Shown here piece by piece: positions 33,996 through 43,500 of a DNA stretch of 64,000 nt (the first letter of the stretch is position 1; each line of letters starts with the position of its first letter). The DNA lies in assembly GCA_031551275.1 (NCBI GenBank), contig JAVBNX010000018.1, positions 1-64,000 on the forward strand, written 5' to 3'. Source of the stretch: JAVBMJ01 sp031551275 (lineage in GTDB: Bacteria; Bacteroidota; Bacteroidia; Bacteroidales; Rikenellaceae). The position numbers and the translations under genes are program-made. The notes under the pieces were generated by a model. The model was not told the origin of the DNA and did no database searches. It saw only the letters and a program-made list of their open reading frames with translations.

Positions 33996-35819
33996 ATGAA
34001 ACCAATGTATGCAACCGCCGCCGTTTTGCTGACCGCCTGCTCCCTGCTGGGAGCCTGCAAAGAGAAGGACGGCAAATCTTCCCGCCCCTACACCGACCTG
34101 ACGGTAACCTCCCCCTATCCCTACCAGGTGAGGTTCGAGGGCAGCACCGAAACCGTGGAGTTTACCTGCTCCTTTACCACCTCCTGGGAGGCCTCCGTCA
34201 GGGCGTTGGACGGGGGGAGTTGGATCTCGATCTCTTCGCCCGCGCGGGGCGAGGGTGACGGAACGGTCCGCCTCGCGGTCGATCCCAACCCCGACGGCGC
34301 GGTCCGCCTGGCCGAGCTGACTTTCAGCTCCAACGGGGCGACGGTCAAGCACGAGATCATGCAGGAGGCCAAGGGGACCACCCTGACCTTCCCCGGGACG
34401 ACCATCCACTCCTGCATCCAATTTACCGAGGACCACCTCAACCGGTTGAAGTCCGCATACACCACCGCGCCCGCGGGCTCGACCCTGCGTTCGGCCTTCG
34501 ACGCGCTGACCACGCGGTGCAACAATTACAGTGCGTCGTTCAACGCCTCGGCCGGTGTGCAGCCCGCCGCCGGCATAGCGGAGAACAACTCCGACGACTA
34601 CTACACGCGCATCCTCAACCGGGCGGCGATCGCACGCGACTACGCCTTGCTGTACCACCTGACCGGAACGACCTCCTACGCAACCAATTCGGTGGCCATC
34701 ATGATGGCCTGGGCCAACTTCTCGACGGATATCGACTTTACCCAGTACCGCAGCGCGGACGATGAGGACGGCGGCGCCTCGTCGGATTACAGCCCCAACA
34801 TGGGCATGAAACTGGCGCGCTCGATCTACCCCATCTTCTCGGCCTACGATATGCTGCAGGAAACGGGTGTGATGACCGACGACCAGAAAGCGGTCATCGC
34901 AAGGTGGTTCAGGGCGACCTATCCCCAGATCATGGTCTGCCAGGAGCGGTGGCGCAACAACAACTACCACAACATGCAGCTCTGGCAAAACCACCTGGTC
35001 GCCGCCAGCATGGGCGTGATGGCCGCCGGCGCGGCGTTGCGCGACCCGCGCATCGTAAGGCTCGGGCTCAACTCCCAAGACAACACCCGCAACCTGGTCC
35101 GCTGCATCCAGGGGACGATCTTCGTGGAGGCGGACGGCAACCTCTCCAACGACGGCAGCCTGGACTGGATGGGCCCCTGCCACCGCGAAGTACTTACCTC
35201 GGCCTACTACCAGAAGGTGCAGACCGGCGAGATCTACGACCGCTACCGCCACGACACGGGACGCCAGAAAGGCTTCCAGTACTCGGGCCTCTCGACCACC
35301 TTGCTGGTTACCGCCGCGCAGATGGCCAACCACCTCTCGGCGAAGATCAACGGGCAGGATATTTTCGACTACGTGGCCCCCACGGGCGAGAACCTGCTCA
35401 TGCCGCTGGAGTACTACGTGGACTTCTACAACGTGCCCACCACCAACCCCGGGACCAACCCCGTGGAGGGATCATACGCCCTTTCGGGCTACCGCAAGGC
35501 CCAGATCAGGGATGTGATCCCCGGCAAGACGACCTATTACGGCGATGAGGACGAGAAAGACGGCGCGGAAACCAAGATGAACCGCATCGGCATCGCGGGC
35601 GACTACGCAGGCATCTTCGAGTTGGGCTGGAGCTACTACCCCAACAGCGTGCGACTCAAGACGTTCGTGATGGCCAACAACTACGGCCGCGGGGGCAAGG
35701 CCTTTAAGTACGACGATCCCGACCCCGCCAAGGTAAGGAACAACTTCGATCCCTACTCGTCCCTGAACGGTTACTTCCGCTTCTTCTCGGTCCGCAACGG
35801 GCTGGATGTGACCAACTAA
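33996..35819 (+). CDS. BACON-domain alginate-lyase-superfamily lipoprotein
   Basis: 607 residues. Lipobox LLGAC (Cys about 24). Residues about 35-120 form a BACON-type beta-sandwich (FEGSTETVEFTCSFTTSWEA, WISISSPARGEGDGTVRLAV). Residues about 150-600 are an alginate_lyase-type barrel homologous to the two PUL lyases: NNYHNMQLWQNHLVAASMG (about 325-340), YDRYRHDTGRQKGFQYSGLSTTLL with the presumed catalytic Tyr (about 427). BACON domains often orient enzymes at the cell surface, perhaps binding mucin or glycan. Single-gene unit, divergent from the fimbrillin operon, with its own promoter and a strong terminator. Confidence 0.8.
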   Translation: MKPMYATAAVLLTACSLLGACKEKDGKSSRPYTDLTVTSPYPYQVRFEGSTETVEFTCSFTTSWEASVRALDGGSWISISSPARGEGDGTVRLAVDPNPDGAVRLAELTFSSNGATVKHEIMQEAKGTTLTFPGTTIHSCIQFTEDHLNRLKSAYTTAPAGSTLRSAFDALTTRCNNYSASFNASAGVQPAAGIAENNSDDYYTRILNRAAIARDYALLYHLTGTTSYATNSVAIMMAWANFSTDIDFTQYRSADDEDGGASSDYSPNMGMKLARSIYPIFSAYDMLQETGVMTDDQKAVIARWFRATYPQIMVCQERWRNNNYHNMQLWQNHLVAASMGVMAAGAALRDPRIVRLGLNSQDNTRNLVRCIQGTIFVEADGNLSNDGSLDWMGPCHREVLTSAYYQKVQTGEIYDRYRHDTGRQKGFQYSGLSTTLLVTAAQMANHLSAKINGQDIFDYVAPTGENLLMPLEYYVDFYNVPTTNPGTNPVEGSYALSGYRKAQIRDVIPGKTTYYGDEDEKDGAETKMNRIGIAGDYAGIFELGWSYYPNSVRLKTFVMANNYGRGGKAFKYDDPDPAKVRNNFDPYSSLNGYFRFFSVRNGLDVTN

Positions 35820-35832
35820 AACCAGAAAATAC

Positions 35833-35863
35833 GAAGGCCCGCCGGAATTTTCGGCGGGCCTTC
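35833..35863 (+). terminator. Strong terminator after the BACON-lyase gene
   Basis: A perfect 12-bp GC-rich stem (gaaggcccgccg with cggcgggccttc) and 7-base loop are followed by attgtttttc. It may also serve the convergent DUF3575 gene. Confidence 0.85.
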
Positions 35864-35882
35864 ATTGTTTTTCGGCGGTCGC

Positions 35883-36434
35883 TTAGAAGCGGTATGCCAG
35901 CGAAACGCCCAGGCGGGTCAAGCCGAAGACGGTCTCCGTCTTGCCTTGCTCGAGCAGCAGGGTGGGGTCGTTCTTGCAGTAAACGTCTGCGTCGAAACAC
36001 CATACACCAGCGCCGATAAAGGCGTCCAGGGACCAGCGGTGGTTGAACCTCCAAGTGTAACCGTAATCCAGGCCGCCGCCGTAAGCGACGCCTTCGCGGA
36101 TATTTTTCTTCTTGGTTATCTGCAACTTGTCGAAGTCGCCGTAGTTGCCGTGCAGACCCAGGTAGTGGCCGTTGAATTTCTCGCAGAAGTAGTAGCGCAG
36201 TTCAGCCGTAGCCCACCAGCCTTTCAGGCTCATGCCTTCGTCTTCCCAGTAGGGCGAGTAGTAGCCTTCGGCCAACAGGGTAAAGTGTTTGGAGAGGCCG
36301 AATTCGAACCCGAGGTTGGGCACGAGGACTGCATCTCCCAACAGGTTGGTACGGATGGTAACCTGCGCATTCGCGCGATAACCCGATGCGCACAGCACGA
36401 GGGCCAGGATGGCTGCCGAAACAAGTTTTTTCAT
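35883..36434 (-). CDS. DUF3575-family outer-membrane protein
   Basis: 183 residues from ATG 36434 (MKKLVSAAILALVL, cleavable signal ending near ANA); an ATG four codons upstream is less suitable. TIRTNLLGDAVLVPNLGFEFGLSKHFTL and the final GLTRLGVSLAYRF are typical of DUF3575, a small beta-barrel family found in Bacteroidota with no assigned role. Alternating aromatic/hydrophobic strands and a C-terminal Phe support an outer-membrane barrel. Transcribed alone from a consensus -7 box. Confidence 0.85.
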   Translation of the reverse strand: MKKLVSAAILALVLCASGYRANAQVTIRTNLLGDAVLVPNLGFEFGLSKHFTLLAEGYYSPYWEDEGMSLKGWWATAELRYYFCEKFNGHYLGLHGNYGDFDKLQITKKKNIREGVAYGGGLDYGYTWRFNHRWSLDAFIGAGVWCFDADVYCKNDPTLLLEQGKTETVFGLTRLGVSLAYRF

Positions 36435-36510
36435 AATCGTTATCATTTTTTATTTAGGGTTTTCTTTCTTACGCAGCATCAGGTTATAATACTGCATAAT
36501 AATACGAGTA

Positions 36511-36518
36511 CAAAATTA
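36511..36518 (-). promoter_or_regulatory. -7 box of the DUF3575 gene
   Basis: Minus-strand TAatTTTG in an AT-rich tract, about 75 bases before the ATG at 36434. Confidence 0.5.
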
Positions 36519-36564
36519 TTCAAATTATTTTGATTTGCGAACTGTTTGGACTAATTTTACCCTC

Positions 36565-37878
36565 ATGTCTACCAAAAACCGGACCATAATCGTCACAGCC
36601 ATTGCACTGTGCGTAGTTATAGCAGCCATATTAACATATTTTAAAGTATTTCGCCGGACACCCGCCGGGGAGCAGGAGGTGTGCGTGGCCGAGGAGATCG
36701 AGCTCAAGTACGGCCTGCCCTGTCGGGACTATACCATAGAATACGGGACCGTGCAGAGCGGGCAGACGCTCTCTTCGATCCTCAACAACTACGGCATAGG
36801 CCCGGGGACGATCGATCGCGTCGCCAAAACGGTCGAGCCGGTCTTTTCGCTGCGCAACATCAAAGCCGGCAACCACTACGCCGTCTTTCTGGCCGCCGAC
36901 TCCTTGTCGGCCGACTCGCTGGCAACGCTCCGGCACTTTGTCTACGAGTCCTCGCTGACCGACTACCTGGTCATCTCCCTGGAGGGGGACTCCGTGTCGG
37001 CCGTCCTGGGCCGCAAGGATGTGCAGACCGAGCGTTGCAGGGCGCGGGGGACAATCGAGTCCTCGCTCTGGAACGCGATGGTCGGACAGGGGTTGCCCCC
37101 CTCTCTCGCCATGGAGCTCTCGGAGATCTACGCCTGGAGCGTCGACTTCTTCGGGTTGCAGCAGGGCGACCAGTTCAACGTGATCTACGACCGTTTGAGC
37201 GTCGATTCGCTCATGGTGGGCGTGGGGACGATCTGGGGCGCCGAGTTCCTTCACGCCGGAAAGACCTACTACGCCATACCTTTTATGCAGGGCGAGAAGG
37301 TAACCTATTGGGATGAGAACGGAGCCTCGCTGCGCAAGACGCTGCTGAAGGCGCCCTTGCGCTTCTCGCGCATCTCGTCGAGGTTTACCGCCTCGCGGAT
37401 GCACCCCGTGCTCAAGGTCCGCCGGGCCCACTACGCGGTCGATTACGCCGCCCCCTCGGGCACGCCCGTCCACTCGGTCGCCGACGGGGTGATCCTGAGC
37501 GCAGGCTGGTCGGGCGGCGGCGGGAACACCGTCAAGATCCGCCACGCCAACAATTTGCAGTCGGCCTACCTCCACCTGAAAGGCTACGCGTCCGGCATCA
37601 AAGCCGGCAAGCGGGTCAGCCAGGGCGATCTGATCGGCTACGTCGGCTCGACGGGGCTGTCCACCGGTCCCCACCTCGACTTCAGGCTCTGGCGGGGCAA
37701 CCAGCCGATCGACCCGTTGAAGGCCCCCTCCGATCCGGTGGAGCCGATCTCCGAGCAGAACAAGGCCGCCTTCGGGGAGGTAAAATCCCGCATCCTGGGC
37801 GAGCTGGCCGATACGTTGCCCGACAGTTTGAGGATTACCTCCCTAACCATGCTGTCATGCAGCCCGACAGAAGAATAA
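36565..37878 (+). CDS. M23-family peptidoglycan peptidase, membrane-anchored
   Basis: 437 residues from ATG 36565; an upstream TTG at 36535 is unlikely. One N-terminal membrane segment (about 8-30), an OapA/LysM-like region (about 60-150, SGQTLSSILNNYGIGPGTI) and a C-terminal M23 (LytM) domain (about 290-390). Zinc-site motifs are HYAVDYAAPSGTPV and GPHLDFRLW: the usual HxGxD reads HxAxD, and the usual HLHF reads HLDF with Asp in the third ligand position. Likely cuts or regulates peptidoglycan crosslinks in the periplasm. It overlaps the next gene by 22 bases. Confidence 0.9.
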   Translation: MSTKNRTIIVTAIALCVVIAAILTYFKVFRRTPAGEQEVCVAEEIELKYGLPCRDYTIEYGTVQSGQTLSSILNNYGIGPGTIDRVAKTVEPVFSLRNIKAGNHYAVFLAADSLSADSLATLRHFVYESSLTDYLVISLEGDSVSAVLGRKDVQTERCRARGTIESSLWNAMVGQGLPPSLAMELSEIYAWSVDFFGLQQGDQFNVIYDRLSVDSLMVGVGTIWGAEFLHAGKTYYAIPFMQGEKVTYWDENGASLRKTLLKAPLRFSRISSRFTASRMHPVLKVRRAHYAVDYAAPSGTPVHSVADGVILSAGWSGGGGNTVKIRHANNLQSAYLHLKGYASGIKAGKRVSQGDLIGYVGSTGLSTGPHLDFRLWRGNQPIDPLKAPSDPVEPISEQNKAAFGEVKSRILGELADTLPDSLRITSLTMLSCSPTEE

Positions 37879-38282
37879 CCGCTTTCATACGCCGCCACCA
37901 CGTGATGACGCTGGCCACCGGCTCGGGCGACCGTCCCTGGTGCTCGAATGCGTTCTATGCCTATATGGAGGCCCAAAACGCCTTTGTGATCACAGCCAAC
38001 CCCAACACCCGGCACGGGGCCGAGATGGAGGCCAACCCCATGGTCGCCGGCTCGATCGTGCTCGAAAGCCGGATCGTCGGCAACCTGCAGGGCGTCCAGT
38101 TCGAAGCCCTCGTCTATCCCGCCCCCGAACACCCCTTGAAAGAGGAGGCCCGCGCGGCCTACCTCAAACGATTCCCATACGCGGTATTCGCCGACCTCGA
38201 CCTGTGGATCGTTGCGCCCACTCACTTGAAGCTCACGGACAATAGGCTGGGCTTCGGCAAGAAATTAATATGGAAAGAGTAG
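37857..38282 (+). CDS. YhbP-like (UPF0306) FMN-binding split-barrel protein
   Basis: 141 residues. It follows the YhbP pattern closely: PWCSNAFYAY, NTRHGAEM, VAGSI, IVGNLQGVQFEA, AAYLKRFPYA, LKLTDNRLGFGKKLIW. It belongs to the pyridoxamine-phosphate-oxidase-like split-barrel fold, members of which bind flavin; the physiological role of YhbP is not known. It overlaps the M23 gene by 22 bases and ispD by 13, so all are likely co-transcribed. Confidence 0.85.
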   Translation: MQPDRRITAFIRRHHVMTLATGSGDRPWCSNAFYAYMEAQNAFVITANPNTRHGAEMEANPMVAGSIVLESRIVGNLQGVQFEALVYPAPEHPLKEEARAAYLKRFPYAVFADLDLWIVAPTHLKLTDNRLGFGKKLIWKE

Positions 38283-38941
38283 AGATCGTCATAGTCGCCG
38301 CCGGAAAGGGGGCGCGCTTCGGTCAGGAGCTGCCCAAGCAGTTCCAACTGCTGGACGGCATCCCCATCCTGGCCCGCTCCATCGACGCCATGCACCGGGC
38401 CCTGCCCGACGCCGGGATCACGGTCGCCCTCTCCCCCGAGGGCAAGACGGTGTGGAACGAGCTGTGCGCCCGGTACGACGTGCCCGCGCACAGGCGCTGC
38501 AACGGAGGCCCGACCCGGTTCCACACCGTGCAGAACGCGCTGGAAGCGTTGCCCGATTGCGACATCATCCTGGTGCACGACGCAGCCCGGCCTTTAGTGA
38601 CCCAAAGGGTGGTCGACGAGGTAATGGCCATCGTCCGCCGCGGCCGCGCCTCGGTCCCGGTCATCCCCTGCGTCAATTCGCTGCGCTTTATCGTGGGCAA
38701 CGAGTCCGTGCCGATGGACCGCGTCAACATCCGCATGGTCCAAACCCCCCAGGCCTTCCCCGCCGTCCAACTCCGGGAGGCCTACAAGCAACTCTACCAC
38801 TCCACCTTTACCGACGACGCCACGGTGGTCGAGAACATCGGCTTCAAGGTCTCGGTCTGCCAGGGCGACGACGACAACATCAAGATTACCTGCCCGATGG
38901 ACCTCCGCCTGGCCGAATACATCCTCGAGCAGCGCAAGTAG
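38270..38941 (+). CDS. ispD: 2-C-methyl-D-erythritol 4-phosphate cytidylyltransferase
   Basis: 223 residues. IspD joins MEP and CTP to give CDP-methylerythritol in the non-mevalonate isoprenoid pathway. Nucleotide-binding VIVAAGKGARFG and PKQFQLLDGIPIL, the GGPTRFHTVQNAL segment, VHDAARPLV, QTPQAF and the FTDDATVVE segment are present. Full length. It overlaps the preceding gene by 13 bases and is followed by a small membrane protein gene after 2 bases. Confidence 0.95.
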   Translation: MERVEIVIVAAGKGARFGQELPKQFQLLDGIPILARSIDAMHRALPDAGITVALSPEGKTVWNELCARYDVPAHRRCNGGPTRFHTVQNALEALPDCDIILVHDAARPLVTQRVVDEVMAIVRRGRASVPVIPCVNSLRFIVGNESVPMDRVNIRMVQTPQAFPAVQLREAYKQLYHSTFTDDATVVENIGFKVSVCQGDDDNIKITCPMDLRLAEYILEQRK

Positions 38942-38943
38942 CC

Positions 38944-39480
38944 ATGAACAGCGAGTACAAATACGTGGCCGACCGCCGCAGCAGACTGATTACCCTGGGG
39001 GTCGGGCTGGCCGTCCTGGCCGGGCTCGGGCTCTTCACGATCCTGGGCGACGGCAGCTACCTGCCCGCCTCGATCATGGCCACACTGCTGGGCATTACCT
39101 TATTATATGTGTTGTCCATCCCGGTCAAGATGCGCATCACGGATACCCACCTGGAGATCCTCTGCATTCTGGAGATGACCCGGATCCACGTCGGGGACAT
39201 CAAGCGCGTGGAGGCGCTCGAACCCGCCCGCATGAGGGCCACCATCCCCATCCTGGGCAGCTACGGATTTTTCGGCTACTACGGCTATTACCTCAATTTG
39301 AAGAGCTGGGAGATGGTCAAGGTCTACGCTTCCAGGTGGAGCAACTTCGTGGAGATCGAGGACATCTACGAGCAGAAATACATCGTCAGCGCGGACGATC
39401 CCGCCCAATTCATCGAGAGCCTGAACAAAGCCATCCGCCGCCACACCGAGCAGCTCTACGACGGGATGGAGAACCGGTAG
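38944..39480 (+). CDS. PH-like small membrane protein
   Basis: 178 residues with two hydrophobic segments (about 15-35 and 40-58) followed by a soluble part whose layout (VKMRITDTHLEILCILEMTRIHVGDIKRVEAL, SNFVEIEDIYEQKYIVSADDPAQFIESL) resembles bacterial PH-domain proteins. A Tyr/Gly-rich stretch (GYYGYYLN) lies between. Function unknown. It ends 3 bases before the convergent tsaD stop. Confidence 0.7.
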   Translation: MNSEYKYVADRRSRLITLGVGLAVLAGLGLFTILGDGSYLPASIMATLLGITLLYVLSIPVKMRITDTHLEILCILEMTRIHVGDIKRVEALEPARMRATIPILGSYGFFGYYGYYLNLKSWEMVKVYASRWSNFVEIEDIYEQKYIVSADDPAQFIESLNKAIRRHTEQLYDGMENR

Positions 39481-39483
39481 GGA

Positions 39484-40521
39484 TCAGGCGCGGGTGTAGG
39501 GCGCAACGTCCATCGCGCAGGGCTCGGCCCCGTCCAGCATACTGAAATACCCCGCAGCCGCGATCATGGCCGCGTTGTCGGTCGTGAATTTAAATTCGGG
39601 TAGGTAAGCCTTCCAACCCCTGCGCCGGCACGCCTCTTCGACCGCATTCCTCAGCCCCGAGTTGGCCGAGACGCCTCCGGCGATGGCGATCTCTTTGATA
39701 TTTAAATCCTTCGCCGCCCGGATCAGGTTCTTCATCAAAATCTCGATGATGGTGTGCTGCAACGAGGCGCACAGATCGGCGGTATTTTGCTCGATAAAGG
39801 CCGGGTCGAGGGCCAGTCGGTCCCTCAGAAAATAGAGGAAAGAGGTCTTCAGCCCGCTGAAGCTGTAATCGTAGCCGCCGACCACGGGCCTTGCGAAGCG
39901 GAACCGCAACGGATCGCCCTGCCTGGCGTAACGGTCGATGACCGGGCCTCCGGGGTAGGGCAGCCCCATTACCTTGGCGCACTTGTCGAAGGCCTCGCCC
40001 GCAGCGTCGTCGATGGTCGTGCCGATGATCGTCATCCGGGTATAATCCTCCACCAGAATGATCTGCGTATGCCCGCCCGAGACCAGCAGCGTCAGAAACG
40101 GGAACGAGGGGTGGGGCGTCTCTTTGTCCGGCACGTCGATAAAGTGGGAGAGGATGTGGCCGTTGAGGTGGTTGACCTCGAACATGGGGATGTTGCGCGC
40201 GATGGCCAGCCCTTTGGCGAAGGATAGCCCCACCAGCAGCGAACCCATCAGCCCGGGTCCCCGCGTGAAGGCGATCATATCGATCCCTTCGGGGGTAAGG
40301 CCCGCCTGTTTGAGGGCCGTGTCGATTACCGGGATGATGTTTTGCTGGTGCGCGCGCGAGGCCAGCTCGGGGATCACGCCCCCGTATTTTTGGTGGACGT
40401 CCTGGCTGGCGATCACGTTGGAGAGCAACTCCGTGCCCCGCAAAACGGCCGCCGAGGTGTCGTCGCACGACGATTCGATGCCCAGGGTAACGATCTGATC
40501 CTTGTTTTTGAGGAATTCCAC
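39484..40521 (-). CDS. tsaD: tRNA N6-adenosine threonylcarbamoyltransferase TsaD
   Basis: 345 residues from a GTG start at 40521 (no ATG nearby; the reading frame begins normally just before TLGIESSCDDTSAAV). TsaD transfers the threonylcarbamoyl group to A37 of ANN-decoding tRNAs. ASKHA-fold motifs: GIESSCDDTS, metal-binding VNHLNGHILSHF, LLVSGGHTQ, DDAAGEAFDK, GGVSANSGLR and TDNAAMIAAAG. Divergent from tamB with only 32 bases between start codons. Confidence 0.95.
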   Translation of the reverse strand: MEFLKNKDQIVTLGIESSCDDTSAAVLRGTELLSNVIASQDVHQKYGGVIPELASRAHQQNIIPVIDTALKQAGLTPEGIDMIAFTRGPGLMGSLLVGLSFAKGLAIARNIPMFEVNHLNGHILSHFIDVPDKETPHPSFPFLTLLVSGGHTQIILVEDYTRMTIIGTTIDDAAGEAFDKCAKVMGLPYPGGPVIDRYARQGDPLRFRFARPVVGGYDYSFSGLKTSFLYFLRDRLALDPAFIEQNTADLCASLQHTIIEILMKNLIRAAKDLNIKEIAIAGGVSANSGLRNAVEEACRRRGWKAYLPEFKFTTDNAAMIAAAGYFSMLDGAEPCAMDVAPYTRA

Positions 40522-40530
40522 GATTTTGAT

Positions 40531-40538
40531 TAGCTTTG
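40531..40538 (+). promoter_or_regulatory. -7 box of the tamB operon
   Basis: TAgcTTTG matches the consensus and ends 15 bases before the GTG at 40554. It lies only 10 bases from the divergent tsaD start. Confidence 0.6.
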
Positions 40539-40553
40539 TAGGTTAAATAAACC

Positions 40554-43500
40554 GTGCGCAAAGTTATAAAAATATCGGTAAAAGTGGTGCTGGGCGTCGT
40601 CCTGGTATCCGTACTATTGCCCGTGGTCCTGGGGGGGGCTCTGCTGATCCCGTGGGTCCAGAACCTGGCCGTGGACGCCGCCGCGCGGTGGGCCTCCAAG
40701 AAGTTGGAGACCAAAGTCGAGGTCGGGCACATCCGCATCCATCCCCGGGGCACGGTTACCCTTTCGGGCTTCTACGTCGAGGATTTCCGCGGCGACACGC
40801 TGTTGTACGCCCCGAAGCTCGACGCCGCACTCGCCCCCATGGGGATCGGCGGCGGCGGTATCCGCTTCCGGGAGATCGGCCTGGACAGCGCGAAACTCTA
40901 CCTGTTCAGCCCCGATGAGGGGGAGATGAATATGGTCCGGATCATTAGGCGTATCAGCGGGAAGAAAGAGAAGAAGGACAAACCGTTTGCCATTGCCGCC
41001 AAAAAGGTCGACATATCCCGGATGACCTTCCGTATGCAGAAGCAGACGATCAGGGAGCGCGCGGGCTTCAACGCCGAGGACATCGAGTTTACAGATATAG
41101 ACCTCGATGTGGAGGATTTCGGGGTGGTGGGAGACAGTATTTTCATGCAGATCAAGGGTGTAACGGCCAAAGAGAAAGGCGGTTTGGACGTGCAATCCTT
41201 CCGCGCGCGCCACTTCTCGATCGCGAGCCGCTCGATGCGTTTCAACTCCGTGGAGTTTACCTCGCCCGGTACGGCGGTCTCTCTGCCCCGGCTGGACTTT
41301 CTGTACGAGTCGTGGAAGAGCTACGCCGAATTCCTGACCGACGTGAGGATGGAGGCCGAGAGCGACCTCTCGAAGGTCGATTTCTCCACGATCGCCCTTT
41401 TCGCCCCCGCCATGCAGGGCAATAAGCTGGTCGTCGACCGCTTCACCGGCTCCGTGCAGGGCCCCGTGGCCGCCCTCTCGGGCCAGATCGCGGAGTGCGT
41501 CGCGGGGGAGACCAGCCTGAAAGGCTCTTTCACGAGCCGGGGCCTTCCCGACATCGCCCGGACCCGTTTCCACATCGATATCGCGCAGTTGCAGACCACG
41601 GCCCAAGACGCGAAACGCATCGCCGGGGAGTTTACCCGGGGCAAGGCCGCGGAGTGGAACCTGCCCGATCCGGGGCCTCTGGCTTTGACGGGTATGTTCG
41701 ACGGTACATTGGCCGACTTCTCGTCCGAGCTGTTGGCCGCCTCCCCGCGCGGGGACCTCGACGCGCAGGTGGCTTCCCGGATGGAGAACGGTTCGCGGAT
41801 CCTCTCGGGGCGCGCTACCGCCACGGATCTCGATCTGAGGATGCTCTTCGACAACCCCAGGATGGGCCGCGCCACCCTGTCCGCCTCGGGCGAGGCCGCT
41901 TTGAGCCAGGGCAGGTTCGCCGCCAAAGGCAAGGCCGAGGTCGCCCGCCTGCGCTACAACAACTACACCTACCACAGCCTGATCGCCGCGGGAACCTACG
42001 CCGAAGGGCGTTTCAAGGGCGATGTCAGCTCCTCGGACCCCAACCTCGACTTCGACGGCTACGCCGAGCTGGAGCTGGGCGCGGCCACGCCCGATTACCT
42101 GTTGGACCTGCGGCTTCACAACGCCGACCTGGCCAAACTGCACCTCAACAAGCGCGACTCGATCTCGCTCTTGTCCTGCCGGTTGCACGGCCATGCCTCG
42201 GGGCATGACCTGAACGATCTGAACGGGGAGATCTTTATCGACGACCTGCTATACGTCAACCCGGTCGATTCGGTCAGGGCGGGCGAGATCCGGTTCGACG
42301 CGGTAAACAACGAGCAGATCAAGTCGCTGGTCATGGACGCCCCCTTCGCCCGGGCTGAGTACCACAGCACGGCGGATTACAGCTACATGAGCGAATTTTT
42401 TAGGCGCACCGTCGCCTCCTACCTGCCCGCTTTGCAGAATGGCGGCAGGAAGGCTCAGCGCGCCGCGCCCCTGCCGCAGAACGCCCCCGACAGCTATACG
42501 CTCTTGAAAGTCAACGTACTGGAGGCCAACAACGTGGCAGGTATCTTTATGCCGGGTTTGGAGGTGGCCAGAAACAGCAATTTAACCCTGCTGTTCAACC
42601 CGAGATCCGACAAATTTTCGGTCTCCCTGCAATCCGACTACCTCGAGCAGGGCCCCTTCCTCGCCTCGGGCATCCAGTTGGACAGCCGCAACGAGGGCGA
42701 CTCGATCTCGTTGTACCTTCGCACGGACGACCTCTACGCGATGGGGATGCACACGCCGGAATTCTCGCTGCTGGGCGGATTGAAATACAACCGGATCGAC
42801 CTGGGGGCGAGGTTCCGCAACACGCCCACGTCCAGCCCCTCGCTGATCTCGGTCGGGGCGGAGTTCGAGCGCGACACGGTCACGGGCGCGCCCCGGGCGC
42901 GTATCCGGGTGGCCCCCTCGACGGTCTACACCGGGGAGCGGAGCTGGCGCATACTCTCCCGCGAGATCGTTTGCGATACCTCGCGGGTGGAGGTCCAGAG
43001 TTTCCGGGTGATCTCCCAGGGCCAGGAGCTCTCCGTAAACGGGGTCGCCTCGCGCAGCAAGGCCGACACGCTGCACATCAAGCTCAACCACTTCGATATC
43101 TCCCCCTTCGGGCGCTTTACCGAGCGGATGGGCTACACGCTCAACGGCTACACGGGGGGCTACGCGGATATCGTTTCGCTCTTCGGGGGCGCGTCGTTGT
43201 ACGCGGAGGTCAACCTCGACGAGGTGGCGGTCAATCAGGTCAAGGCCCCGCCCATGCTCTTCCGCAGCACGTGGGACTTCGCCAACGAGCGCGCGCGGAT
43301 GACCCTGACGGGTCGTGAGCGGGGCGACACGATCATCCGGGGCTACTACCGCCCCGCCGAGCGGAGGCTGCTGGCCTACGCAACCCTGAAAAACATCGAC
43401 CTCGCGTTGCTGGACCCCCTGCTGGAGGATGTGACCGGCCGGACCACGGGGCGCGCCGACGCCGACCTGACCGCACGGGGCAGCTTCTCCAACCTCGACG

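Noticed and set aside
24135..35819. Conjugative or integrative element
   Set aside because: No integrase, transposase, relaxase or flanking repeats; the cluster is lipoproteins and enzymes only.
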